From Scytonematopsis contorta HA4267-MV1 (GTDB taxonomy: Bacteria > Cyanobacteriota > Cyanobacteriia > Cyanobacteriales > Nostocaceae), in contig JAHHIC010000100.1 in NCBI GenBank assembly GCA_019359035.1, forward strand, positions 1 to 51,358: 51,358 nucleotides of DNA, written 5' to 3'. Of the stretch, positions 1 to 7,911 are shown one piece after another (position 1 is the stretch's first letter; each line of letters starts with the position of its first letter). A program made the translations under genes and the position numbers. The notes below the pieces were generated by a model that did no database searches, was not told the DNA's origin, and was given only the letters and a program-made list of their open reading frames with translations.

Positions 1-47
1 ATTTTGTCTTGCTCAGGAGTGAGAAATACCCTTAAACGAGCGCCCAT
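1..47 (-). mobile_element. IS630-type transposase, N-terminus only (runs off left edge)
   Basis: Reading leftward from an ATG at 47, the open frame gives MGARLRVFLTPEQDK and continues past the window edge. From memory this resembles the opening of cyanobacterial IS630-family transposases, before their helix-turn-helix. Only about 15 codons are visible, so the family call rests on this short match. The bases between here and 120 would be the insertion sequence end. The sequence TAAGTCGGCGCGAAAA, read on the minus strand at about 107-122, looks like the element terminus, and its TAA supplies the stop codon of the neighbouring WD40 gene. Confidence 0.55.
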
Positions 48-119
48 ATTTCAGTCACCTCGGCAGATACATTCTACGTATTTATTTATCTTTACATAGT
101 TTGGTTTTTTCGCGCCGAC

Positions 120-1736
120 TTACTTAGGTGGGAAGGTTTTCTTGAGTTTACCAGTTTTAATATCCCAGAGTTTAATAGTTTTATCCCAACTTCCGGAGGC
201 TAAAATTTGACCATTTGGGCTAAAGCTGACACTAAAAACTTTTTGTTTATGTCCCGTTAAAGGCTTAATTATTTTGTAGTTATTCATATCCCAGAGTTGA
301 ATATTTTTGTCCCAACCCGCTGAAGCTAAAACTTTACCATCGTGGCTAAACTCTATGTTATTTACCCTCTGTTTATTATGTCCACTAAGTATTGTTTTTC
401 TTTTACCATTTTCTTTCCATTCAATAAGCGTACCATCCAAATTCCAAAACTTAATAGACCCATCATCACTAGCAGAAGCAATTATATTACCAGATGGATT
501 AAATCTCACACTACGTATTTGTGATTGCCCTGATTCCCAACGGTTATTTTCTTGTGCCCAATAAAGTGCTTGCTGCAAAGCATTCATTACTTGAGTTTTG
601 GTTTCGCTTTGTATGCTAATTGGCAATCGAGCCATAAATTTAAGCTTTTTCTCAGCTTTAATTCCATCAATTAATGCATCAAGTTGACGGTTTGAGGCAA
701 AAAGAGATTCACTCGACGAAGCTAAAGTTCTAATTTCTGCATCCTGTGTTCTAATCCACTGGTTCAAAGCAACACCTGATATAAATAAAATTGCTAATGT
801 AAAGCCACCTCGCCACAACCATACCTCTCGTTCTCTTCGCTTAACGCTTTGCTTAACAAATTCGGCTTCGACTTCGTTCAACCAACTTTTATCTGTAGAT
901 TTGATATTCTGTAAAACATCTAAATAAGGGTCATTATGCCATAAATAACTTCTGTTTTGTTTACTCTTCCACTCAGAAGCTGCTGGAGTTAAACGGCGTT
1001 GCAATCCCAGGTTTTTCTCGTCTTGCACCCAATCTTTCAACCTTTGCCATCCCTGCACCAAAGCATCATGAGCTGGTTCTACAAAGGGTTTATTGTCGCT
1101 ATCTGTTCCGTTAACCAACAAGTGAACAGAGGAAAACTGTTTTATTACCTTCAGCACCTGTGGCTGAATTTTTTCGGGATATCCCAACTCCTCTAAATGT
1201 ACTCTTCGCCTTGCTAATTCTCCACTACCCAGCGCAACCATCCGTAACATTACATTTTTCACGATTTGCTCGTAGGTCGCATCAAGTTGTACTAACTTGC
1301 AATATTCTTCGTCTGCGCGTCCGGTTAACGATTGAATTACCCCACCAATTTCTTTATAATCTTCAAGAGTAATTGCACGGTCAATTGTTTTACCCCCAAT
1401 CGAAGCTTCCCGTTGACGTGCTAAATACTTCAAATACAATTCGCTCAAGGCAAATGACAGCAACGGCAAAGCACCAGGCATACCCGCTACCTCGTCTATT
1501 AATAATTCTACCAAGTCATGGGGGTCAAAATACATTACCCTTGTTTCTGCTGGCTTTTCAATTGCCTCCCGCAGTTCAGAGCGTGTCATCGCTGGTACAA
1601 TAAATCGTCCAGTTTGCCAATTACTATTAAAAATCGTTTTACCAAAACGCTGCGTTGCGGTAATAAACTTTAAACCAGCTTCCCTTAATTGCGGTTCAAA
1701 ATCAGAGCGTAACGTTATCTTATAGATGCTGAGCAT
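120..1736 (-). pseudogene. nSTAND-type NTPase/WD40-repeat protein, truncated at both ends
   Basis: The 538-residue frame starts inside an NTPase domain: the segment TLRSDFEPQL normally follows the Walker A and B motifs, which are absent here. It continues through the helical part of the NTPase, including the GMPGALPLLSFALSEL region. A transmembrane segment lies at roughly residues 305-325, and the protein ends with about three WD40 repeats (motifs such as IKFWNLDG, IQLWDMNN, IKLWDIKT). Family members usually carry seven or more repeats. The frame stops abruptly after KKTFPPK, where the stop codon appears to come from an insertion-sequence end. With neither a P-loop nor a full propeller, this is most likely a dead remnant of a signalling or conflict NTPase. 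Confidence 0.75.
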
Positions 1737-1836
1737 AATGATTATGCAGTATTTTTAAATTAATATGATTGTTTTCTTCCTATACAAAAATTTTTGAAAT
1801 TTATCTATCTTTAGATAGAATTTTGTAAAGGGTAGT

Positions 1837-2233
1837 GAAAATCCTTATGCTTATCCTTTGGAGAATTTGCGTAAGCGTTTAAAAGCTGGAAAGTATCAAG
1901 TTGAGTGTGAAAAAAGCTATGAGTTTGTGGATGTTCGCAGGTTAATTGATGATGTGAATTTGTCTGTTGAGCGGGATTATCGAGAAGCTCAGACAAGAGA
2001 TACATCGTTAAAACAGGAATTAGAAAGAGAGAAAAATAAGTCTTTGAATGTAAGTCCAATTACTAAAAATATTCGGAGTTTATGTTCCGGTAATTGAATG
2101 GATGGGGAAATTAGCTTCTTCAGCAGGATTTAAATCTTTTGAGTTTGAAAAAATACGCAACCGAAATGTAAAATGGAAAAACCGAAAACATGATGTTCCT
2201 TTATGTGAAGGTTTTTTATGGGTGTACGGATAA
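1837..2233 (+). pseudogene. DNA methyltransferase C-terminal remnant, frameshifted
   Basis: One frame (from about 1837) encodes NPYAYPLENLRKRL followed by a charged helical stretch up to about 2075. After a frame change near 2075 the sequence continues as VPVIEWMGKLASSAGF, then RNVKWKNRKHDVPLCEGF, and stops at 2233. From memory this tail resembles the C-terminus of cyanobacterial site-specific DNA methyltransferases. No catalytic or AdoMet motif remains. The fragment lies just upstream of a truncated restriction-endonuclease-like frame, so together they look like a decayed restriction-modification pair. The family call is tentative. Confidence 0.45.
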
Positions 2234-2248
2234 GTTAAATATCAAAAA

Positions 2249-2449
2249 ATGGCAGAGTCATTTTCTCATAAATGGGGTCAAATTGTCGGAAATCTTATCC
2301 AAGAATTTGTGGTTGAGATATTTCAACAATTTGCTAGCGAACATGGTTTATATTTAGACTACCAAAGAAAACGTAAAGCACGAAAGAGTAAAAAAGTTTC
2401 TTGGCAAGATAGATATGGAAATTTTCATGACCTAGACTACTTTGTGTGA
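2249..2449 (+). pseudogene. Restriction-endonuclease-like protein, N-terminal fragment
   Basis: This 66-residue frame begins MAESFSHKWGQIVGNLIQEF and ends near DRYGNFHDLDYFV. In intact cyanobacterial homologues that I recall, a similar HDLD segment leads into a PD-(D/E)XK nuclease core, which is missing here because a stop follows. It sits 15 bp behind the methyltransferase-like remnant, as expected for a methylase/nuclease operon. The product is unlikely to be catalytic. Confidence 0.45.
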
Positions 2450-2798
2450 CAGACCCAAACCTAAGCGTACCTAGTATTTATAATTTGTCACAACAAAAAA
2501 AGGACGTGATGTAGTTATTACACGTGCGTAAGTTAAAGCGACGCCAAATATCATACGATTAATCATTAAATTATATATATGAATTACAGCACTTTGCGGG
2601 TAAATTAAGTATACAAAAAAATATCAAATCTCTTGTGGGGTGGGCATCCTTGCCCGCCCGTTTATACCCTGCTCATCTAAAATCTATTGTATGAAACCAA
2701 AAACCAAATGAATATTATTTTATATTAATCAATTCAATTTAAATTTAGAACGCACCCCGACCGACCCATTAGCAATTAACCATTAGCAATCAATAACC
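2450..2798. other. AT-rich intergenic region with one dispersed hairpin repeat
   Basis: I see no gene here. The region carries a copy of the GGGTGGGCATCCTTGCCCGCCC repeat at 2632-2660. Its left flank (CAGCACTTTGC near 2587, then AAATATCAAATCT) matches, in inverted orientation, the sequence around 7800-7900, so the repeated unit is about 90 bp. The right part has short AATTAACCATTAGCAAT-like repeats. Confidence 0.7.
2632..2660 (+). repeat. GGGTGGGC hairpin repeat, copy 1
   Basis: The core GGGTGGGCATCCTTGCCCGC (plus CC) is an imperfect hairpin: GGGTGGGC pairs with GCCCGCCC around a six-base loop. Further copies are at 7831-7858, 37622-37649 and 51082-51109. All four lie between genes. Confidence 0.85.
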
Positions 2799-3479
2799 CT
2801 AAACCGGAGCAAAAGCACCAGGAGGTATCGGCACCAATCTTGGAGTAGACAAACAAATTCCCTGTCTGTACCAAGCTCCATCAGCTTCAAAAGCTTCAAA
2901 CTGGGTAGTCAAAACAGCCCAAGATTGCTCATTCAACCCCGCAGAGTAAGTCCAAGTGAATTGCCTATCGATTTGTAACTTTCGTTCCAATTCTGCCAAA
3001 TCAGACGGTAACCAAAATCGAGTCATTACTCTTTGCGTCGCAACCTCTGGGGGTGTATCCAACATATCAGCCATTGGCTGATTCACAATAATTTGTTTGC
3101 GGTTATCCTGCCTAACTATACTAATAGGTCGCTCGTGTTCCGCAGCAGCAACCATTCGTCGCAGTAATTCCACGGGTACTTCTAGCTGGCTACAAAAAAC
3201 ATTACCCCCTGATTTCAAAATCCGTTCGGCAGTTTCCGATTTTATCGGTGCTCCCTGGGATGCCATCCACCCGAAAAACTCAATTGGTCTTTTGCAGCCT
3301 TTCCACCCTATACGTACTTTCCCGTTGACTTTTGCAGCAGTTTCACTCAGTGCCTCTCCGTAGATTTGGGCAAGGTGAGTAGCATCTCGCTTCGTCGGAG
3401 CAAGGATAGAAATCCCTTCATAAGAGATTTTGTAGTTCCATCCCGGCAGGTTTAGGGTTTTAAGAATACTCGCACTCAC
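2799..3479 (-). CDS. Hypothetical protein with a possible PAS-like C-terminal half
   Basis: This 226-residue protein starts at GTG 3479, inside the last 20 bp of the upstream gene. A GGAGG about 11 bases upstream of that GTG supports the start and suggests translational coupling. The C-terminal half (SIVRQDNRKQIIVNQPMADM, then FTWTYSAGLN and WAVLTTQFEAF) has the alternating pattern of a PAS-type sensor fold. The N-terminal half contains RIGWKGCKRPIEFFGW and matches nothing I can name. There is no signal peptide or membrane segment. Together with its partner it looks like a small cytoplasmic regulatory unit. The PAS assignment is inferred from pattern only. Confidence 0.6.
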   Translation of the reverse strand: MSASILKTLNLPGWNYKISYEGISILAPTKRDATHLAQIYGEALSETAAKVNGKVRIGWKGCKRPIEFFGWMASQGAPIKSETAERILKSGGNVFCSQLEVPVELLRRMVAAAEHERPISIVRQDNRKQIIVNQPMADMLDTPPEVATQRVMTRFWLPSDLAELERKLQIDRQFTWTYSAGLNEQSWAVLTTQFEAFEADGAWYRQGICLSTPRLVPIPPGAFAPV

Positions 3480-3915
3480 CTTCTTTTATACCTCCAGACT
3501 CTTTATATAGTTTTACACTATTAAAATCATTTTCCACGGAAATTTTGAAAGTTTGCTGCCAAATCATTTTTCTTTCCTCCTCTGGGATGGCTAACGTAGA
3601 TGTAATAATGGCGAAGTCTCCCGGTGTCGGCAATACTTCTCCTTTGGCAATAGCCTGTAAGTTTTTAACCCCGCAGTGTTTCAGTTTTGTCATGTTGACT
3701 CTAACCACATCGGCTACCGTTTTGGGAGCAGCCTCCTCACCCAAGGAGAAGTCTGGACCGCCTTTTTTGGTCACCCATTCATAAAGCATTTCTTCTAGTG
3801 CGTCGCTTTGGGACAACCCAATATGAGCACAAATACTCTTGAATGAGCGAGCTAGTTCTACTGGGACGTAGCCGCTCACCTGCTTATAGTCTTCAGAACG
3901 TCTTCTATCAGTCAT
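3460..3915 (-). CDS. Small putative DNA-binding regulator (ribbon-helix-helix-like N-terminus)
   Basis: The 151-residue protein opens with a charged stretch, then SGYVPVELARSFKSICAHIG and LSQSDALEEMLYEWV. This strand-helix-helix pattern, with a polar residue alternation before two helices, resembles CopG/Arc-type DNA-binding proteins. The middle and C-terminal parts (VADVVRVNMTKLKHCGVKNL) are helical and unassigned. It is the first gene of a two-gene unit and overlaps its partner by 20 bp. The divergent upstream region is short and AT-rich. I infer a transcriptional regulator; the specific family is uncertain. Confidence 0.6.
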   Translation of the reverse strand: MTDRRRSEDYKQVSGYVPVELARSFKSICAHIGLSQSDALEEMLYEWVTKKGGPDFSLGEEAAPKTVADVVRVNMTKLKHCGVKNLQAIAKGEVLPTPGDFAIITSTLAIPEEERKMIWQQTFKISVENDFNSVKLYKESGGIKEGECEYS

Positions 3916-4315
3916 TTTTTGAACCGTTCTATATCACGCTTTTTCCTATTCTCTCTCATGACAACTAAAAATGATGGCATTTTGTGCCGCTATTTTTAAA
4001 TGACATATTGACATTAAAAAATGACACAGGATAGTATAAGGAAGTGAAGCAATAAAAACTTGAAGACAGAGGAAAGGCAGCACACCCTAGTAACTAGTCT
4101 CTGACACTGATGACTAGCCAATAACTTAAATTGAGGAATTCGAGGAAAGAATCCTCCTGTCTAACCAGTATATATTATTGCTTTCACTTCAGCAATACCA
4201 TCCAAAAATTAGTAATCTACGTAATTCGGTGACTGAGGAATCGCGGAGGAGTCGTTGATTTGCTTTAATTCTATGGGATTGCCAAAAATTTCCGATTACC
4301 GATTTGGTTAAAAGC
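3916..4315. other. Intergenic region, no gene recognised
   Basis: This is a divergent, AT-rich spacer between the small regulator pair and the gene at 4316. The repeated motif TGACA(T/C) occurs near 4001-4027 (TGACATATTGACATT, then ATGACACAGG), close to the start of the regulator gene. It could be a binding site for that regulator, but this is inference only. Confidence 0.5.
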
Positions 4316-4624
4316 ATGACACAGTTAACCTTTGAGCAATTCATCCACCCGTTATCAGAATTCCCTAAAGTGGTGAGTTTAAACGGAGATGAAGACCCCA
4401 TGTTTGATTTTTACACAATGGCTGGGGTAATTCTGTATACCGCATGTGCCAATGACAACTATCAAGCAAGTGAGCATATACTGACAACATCGGCGATTAA
4501 CGCAGGAATGCTAGATGTTGAATTATTATTTGAGCAGTGTAAAAAAGGAGACAGAGCGGCAATTTTACAAATGATAAGCTTGATTGCTTCTGGGATGGAA
4601 ACGAATTTGTCTGACAATAACTGA
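4316..4624 (+). CDS. Hypothetical protein, 102 aa
   Basis: I prefer ATG 4316 (MTQLTFEQFIHPLSEF) over the TTG at 4304. The protein is soluble, acidic and mostly helical, with the segment ILTTSAINAGMLDVELLFEQ in its second half. I do not recognise the family. It is followed by a dispersed repeat at 4669-4720 and has no obvious operon partner. Confidence 0.5.
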   Translation: MTQLTFEQFIHPLSEFPKVVSLNGDEDPMFDFYTMAGVILYTACANDNYQASEHILTTSAINAGMLDVELLFEQCKKGDRAAILQMISLIASGMETNLSDNN

Positions 4625-4668
4625 CTAGCAACGGATACAGACGAATGTAACGGATGACTTGTTCGTAG

Positions 4669-4720
4669 GTTGGGTTGTTCGCGCAGCGTGCCGCTTCGGC
4701 ATGGCTTTGGGAAACCCAAC
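4669..4720. repeat. Inverted-repeat element GTTGGGTT...AACCCAAC
   Basis: Eight-base arms GTTGGGTT (4669-4676) and AACCCAAC (4713-4720) enclose a GC-rich core, GCGCAGCGTGCCGCTTCGGC. A related core (GCGCAGCGTG) appears at about 19535. This is a typical small dispersed cyanobacterial repeat with no coding capacity. Confidence 0.7.
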
Positions 4721-4751
4721 ATATTATTAAAAGCAAACGAGAAAATTGTTA

Positions 4752-5342
4752 TTAATAAGCAGATAAAATCAAGCTAAATCCAGGCAATACGTTTTCACCG
4801 GATAATTGGGTGGGGAGATTTCGCACTTCTACGTTTTGTCCTTGACGATAAATCTCGACCTGCTGCTCTTGGGGGTTAACCAACCATCCTAATTGCACCC
4901 CAGCATTCATATATTCCTGCATTTTATTTTGTAGAGTTTCCAGGTCGTCTGTTGCAGACCTTAATTCGATAACGAAATCTGGTGCTATAGGAGGAAATTT
5001 GCGTCTTTGTTCGACCGTGAGTGCTTCCCAACGCTCCCGTTGAATCCATGCTGCATCTGGGGAACGGTCTGCACCATTAGGTAATTTAAAAACAGTGGAA
5101 GAACTGAAGGTAAAACCGAGATTTGTTTGCCGATTCCAAATTCCTAAATCGATTATTAAGTCAGCTTCTCGGTTGCCACTTTCTCCTCCAACTGGTGACA
5201 TAATGATTAATTCTCCTTTAACCGTTCGTTCAAATTTAAACTCGCGGTTGTTTTGACATAACTGATAGAACTGTTCATCTGATAGGGGAATAGTGTCTAG
5301 GTTTAGCGTCAAAGGACTTATAACCATATGGTTAACCTGCAT
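4752..5342 (-). CDS. Uma2 family endonuclease-like protein
   Basis: The 196-residue product (start ATG 5342; a longer frame would need TTG) shows the Uma2/DUF820 layout. LSDEQFYQLCQNNREFKFER is followed by the GELIIMSPVGGESGNREADL motif, then SPDAAWIQRERW, PDFVIELRSATDDL and LGWLVNPQEQQVEIYRQG. The conserved D in SPDAAW with the E in FVIELRS forms the expected PD-(D/E)XK-like active site. Usual family length is 180-200 residues, so it looks intact. Uma2 genes are numerous in filamentous cyanobacteria and their substrates are unknown. Two more occur in this window (15329 and 50476). Confidence 0.85.
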   Translation of the reverse strand: MQVNHMVISPLTLNLDTIPLSDEQFYQLCQNNREFKFERTVKGELIIMSPVGGESGNREADLIIDLGIWNRQTNLGFTFSSSTVFKLPNGADRSPDAAWIQRERWEALTVEQRRKFPPIAPDFVIELRSATDDLETLQNKMQEYMNAGVQLGWLVNPQEQQVEIYRQGQNVEVRNLPTQLSGENVLPGFSLILSAY

Positions 5343-5410
5343 GTTGGTAGCGAGAATACCGTCTTTTATTATATCTAAATTTAACAAAAACGCGCAAGAG
5401 CATCACTTCC

Positions 5411-6523
5411 CTAACTAAGCTGACTGCGAAACCTATTAATACTAATACTCAACAGCACAACAGCAAAAGCTAATAACGCTAGAACATGCACCCAAAGGAC
5501 ATCTAACCCAACACCTTTAAGTAAAATACCTCTAACAATAGTAATATAATGGCGTAAAGGGTTAAGTAAAGAAAGTACCTGAAAAAATGGAGGCATAGCT
5601 TCAATTGGTGCGATTGCTCCAGAAGTTTGTACCATTGGTAAATTAATAAAAAATGCAGTTAATACTACTTGTTGTTGAGTTTTACAAATAGTTGCGAGCA
5701 TAATCCCCACGCTCATTCCCACAAACAAATACATACCCGAAAGCCCGAAGAAAAGTGGGACACTACCGCGAAAAGGTAAATTAAATACTACCATTCCTAA
5801 TGTTAAAGCCAGCAGCACATCACCCATCATCAAAATAACTAAGGGTACAATTTTTGCTAGCAAAATTTGCCAGTTTTCAGCCGGAGTCATTAACAATTGT
5901 TCAAGAGTACCCGTATCTTTTTCTTTTACAACCGTAACTGCTGAAACTAACGTTCCAATCAGCGTCACAACTAAACCCATGACTCCAGGTACAAAAAACC
6001 AGCTACTTGCTAGTCCTGGGTTATATAGAAAAACTACTTCTGGTATAATTGGTGGGTTTGCTTGTATTTGCGCTAAACGAAGATTATATTGTTGAATAAT
6101 TTGGCTCATATAGCCATTAGCAATACCTGCCGTATTTGCATTTACCCCATCAACAAAAACCTGAATTTCTGCTGATTTATTTTCCAATTTACGAGGAAAA
6201 TCTGGCGGAACAATTACCCCTACATCTAGTTTACCTTCTTCTACTAAAGTACTTAGCTCTTTTTCGCTAGTTGGTGCAGCATCAAGAACAAAAACATGAT
6301 TTTCTGTCATTGCCGATACTAGTTCTCTACTTGACGCTACATTTGCATAGTCAATAACACCTAATCTCAAATTATGCACATCAGGATTAAGTGCAAAACC
6401 ATAAAGCAATAACTGTAGGGTCGGCGGTATTATCAGTAATACAATCAACTGCTTATCTCGCAATATTTGATTAATTTCTTTGCGAATTAATGCCCATAAT
6501 GTACTATCAAAAAATTTCATCAT
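5411..6523 (-). CDS. ybhR: ABC-2 type transporter permease (YbhR-like)
   Basis: This is a multi-pass inner-membrane permease. A first membrane helix (QLIVLLIIPPTLQLLLYGFA) is followed by a large extracytoplasmic domain (about residues 60-180) and five C-terminal helices, including WFFVPGVMGLVVTLIGTLVS and the conserved VKEKDTGTLEQLLMTP motif of ABC-2 exporters. I start it at ATG 6523 (MMKFFDSTLW), giving 370 residues. The longer open frame to 6655 only translates a heptanucleotide repeat into NYQLPIT units and is probably not protein. It lies 13 bp or more behind the other permease gene and completes a heterodimeric YbhS/YbhR-type exporter with the ATPase and adaptor upstream. The substrate is not deducible. 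Confidence 0.88.
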   Translation of the reverse strand: MMKFFDSTLWALIRKEINQILRDKQLIVLLIIPPTLQLLLYGFALNPDVHNLRLGVIDYANVASSRELVSAMTENHVFVLDAAPTSEKELSTLVEEGKLDVGVIVPPDFPRKLENKSAEIQVFVDGVNANTAGIANGYMSQIIQQYNLRLAQIQANPPIIPEVVFLYNPGLASSWFFVPGVMGLVVTLIGTLVSAVTVVKEKDTGTLEQLLMTPAENWQILLAKIVPLVILMMGDVLLALTLGMVVFNLPFRGSVPLFFGLSGMYLFVGMSVGIMLATICKTQQQVVLTAFFINLPMVQTSGAIAPIEAMPPFFQVLSLLNPLRHYITIVRGILLKGVGLDVLWVHVLALLAFAVVLLSISINRFRSQLS

Positions 6524-6526
6524 ATG

Positions 6527-6645
6527 AGTAATTGGTAATTGGTAATTGGTAATTGGTAATTGGTAATTGGTAATTAATAATTGGTAATTGGTAATTGGTA
6601 ATGGGTAATTGGTAATGGGTAATTGGTAATTGCTAATTGCTTGCT
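6527..6645. repeat. Heptanucleotide tandem repeat (GGTAATT)n
   Basis: About sixteen near-perfect copies of GGTAATT or close variants (GGTAATG, AGTAATT) run between the two permease genes. This is a classic short tandemly repeated repetitive (STRR) sequence of heterocystous cyanobacteria. Three units make 21 bp, so on the minus strand it reads open as NYQLPIT heptapeptides. Confidence 0.92.
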
Positions 6646-6668
6646 TGTTTTTCATAAATGACCAGTAA

Positions 6669-7775
6669 TTAACTTGATAACTGCATCCGACTTAGTACTC
6701 TACGGGATACGTTGAAAAATACTAAGCCTACTAAAATGAGCATGATAAAATCAAACCAAACACTTGTCCACCCAGTACCCCGTACAAATACGTCACGAGT
6801 AATATCTATGTAATATCTAGCTGGAACTACGTTAGAAACTAGCGAAAGAGGAAAGGGTATATTATTAAGTGGGTAAATAAAACCTGATAATAATAAAGAA
6901 GTAATGAAGCCAACTAGAGAAACACCCTGTACGGCTGCGTTTTGATTACTAGTTCTGACTCCTAAAAGCAAACCAAATAAAACACTATCTATAACGAATA
7001 TTAAAGTCCCTAATAATAAAATAATCGGGTTTCCAATTAAGCCTACTTGGAAAATTAACGACCCCAAACCAATGACTACTAATGCTTCGAGAATTGCGAC
7101 TAGTGAATACGCAAATGCTTTACCTAGTAACAATTCAGTCGCACTAATACTAGAAGCATAGACTTGTAAGATTGTACCTTTTTCTTTTTCCCGCACCATT
7201 GCAATTGCAGTAAGCAAAGAAGGAAAAATCCACAAAACTACACCATAAACTCCTGGTACAATATATAACGATTCTAAGCGACCGGGGTTAAACCAAAGAC
7301 GAATTCTAGCTGTAATGCTGCTGACAGATGGTAGTAGTCCTTGCTGCTGCATAAAAAAATTGGTCACCGCTTTAATACTATTTTTAATTACGCGAGCATT
7401 ATTCACATCAGTTGCATCAACTAGTACTTGTACTTTAGTACTTCTACCAGCTTGAATATCCCTACTAAATTGGGGAGGGATAATCACCGCAGCCTTTGCG
7501 ATACCCCTATCAATAGCATCTTGTGCGGGGTCATTTCCCGACCATTCTTTGGCTACAAATTGATTTGTGGCATATAATCGTTCTATATAGCTGTTACTTA
7601 AATTTGTTCGGTCAAAATCCTGTACAACTAAGGGAATATCTTTACTTTCTAAACGGATAGCAAACCCAAAAATTACCAGTGTCATAAATGGCAGCAAAAA
7701 TGCCAACGCTAACGTTAATTTATCGCGGCAAAATTGTGCCAATTCTTTTATACATTGAGAAAGTATTCTTTTCAT
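6669..7775 (-). CDS. ybhS: ABC-2 type transporter permease (YbhS-like)
   Basis: The 368-residue permease begins MKRILSQCIKELAQFCRDKL. A first membrane helix (TLALAFLLPFMTLVIFGFAI) precedes an extracytoplasmic domain containing VVQDFDRTNLSNSYIERLYA. A C-terminal membrane bundle carries the conserved MVREKEKGTILQVYASS motif. It is the first permease after the fused ATPase and pairs with the permease at 5411-6523. Length and topology match YbhS/YhhJ-type proteins. The 136-bp gap to the ATPase gene holds a dispersed hairpin repeat that does not break the operon. Confidence 0.88.
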   Translation of the reverse strand: MKRILSQCIKELAQFCRDKLTLALAFLLPFMTLVIFGFAIRLESKDIPLVVQDFDRTNLSNSYIERLYATNQFVAKEWSGNDPAQDAIDRGIAKAAVIIPPQFSRDIQAGRSTKVQVLVDATDVNNARVIKNSIKAVTNFFMQQQGLLPSVSSITARIRLWFNPGRLESLYIVPGVYGVVLWIFPSLLTAIAMVREKEKGTILQVYASSISATELLLGKAFAYSLVAILEALVVIGLGSLIFQVGLIGNPIILLLGTLIFVIDSVLFGLLLGVRTSNQNAAVQGVSLVGFITSLLLSGFIYPLNNIPFPLSLVSNVVPARYYIDITRDVFVRGTGWTSVWFDFIMLILVGLVFFNVSRRVLSRMQLSS

Positions 7776-7830
7776 TGTGATTTTTAATGTGTAAAAAATA
7801 CAGCGGGTTTCAAGTTAGTGAAGTATAAGT

Positions 7831-7858
7831 GGGCGGGCAAGGATGCCCACCCCACAAT
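7831..7858 (-). repeat. GGGTGGGC hairpin repeat, copy 2
   Basis: This copy is inverted relative to the one at 2632. The flanks on both sides (TTTGATATTTATTA and GCAAAGTACTG) also match copy 1, which defines a mobile unit of about 90 bp between the ATPase and permease genes. Confidence 0.85.
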
Positions 7859-7911
7859 AGGTTTGATATTTATTAGGTGTGTCTTATTTACATGCAAAGT
7901 ACTGTATCTCC

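Noticed and set aside
4462-4736. Two minus-strand open frames overlapping the hypothetical gene at 4316
   Set aside because: They run through the GTTGGGTT repeat and antisense of the gene; the translations look like repeat sequence, not protein.
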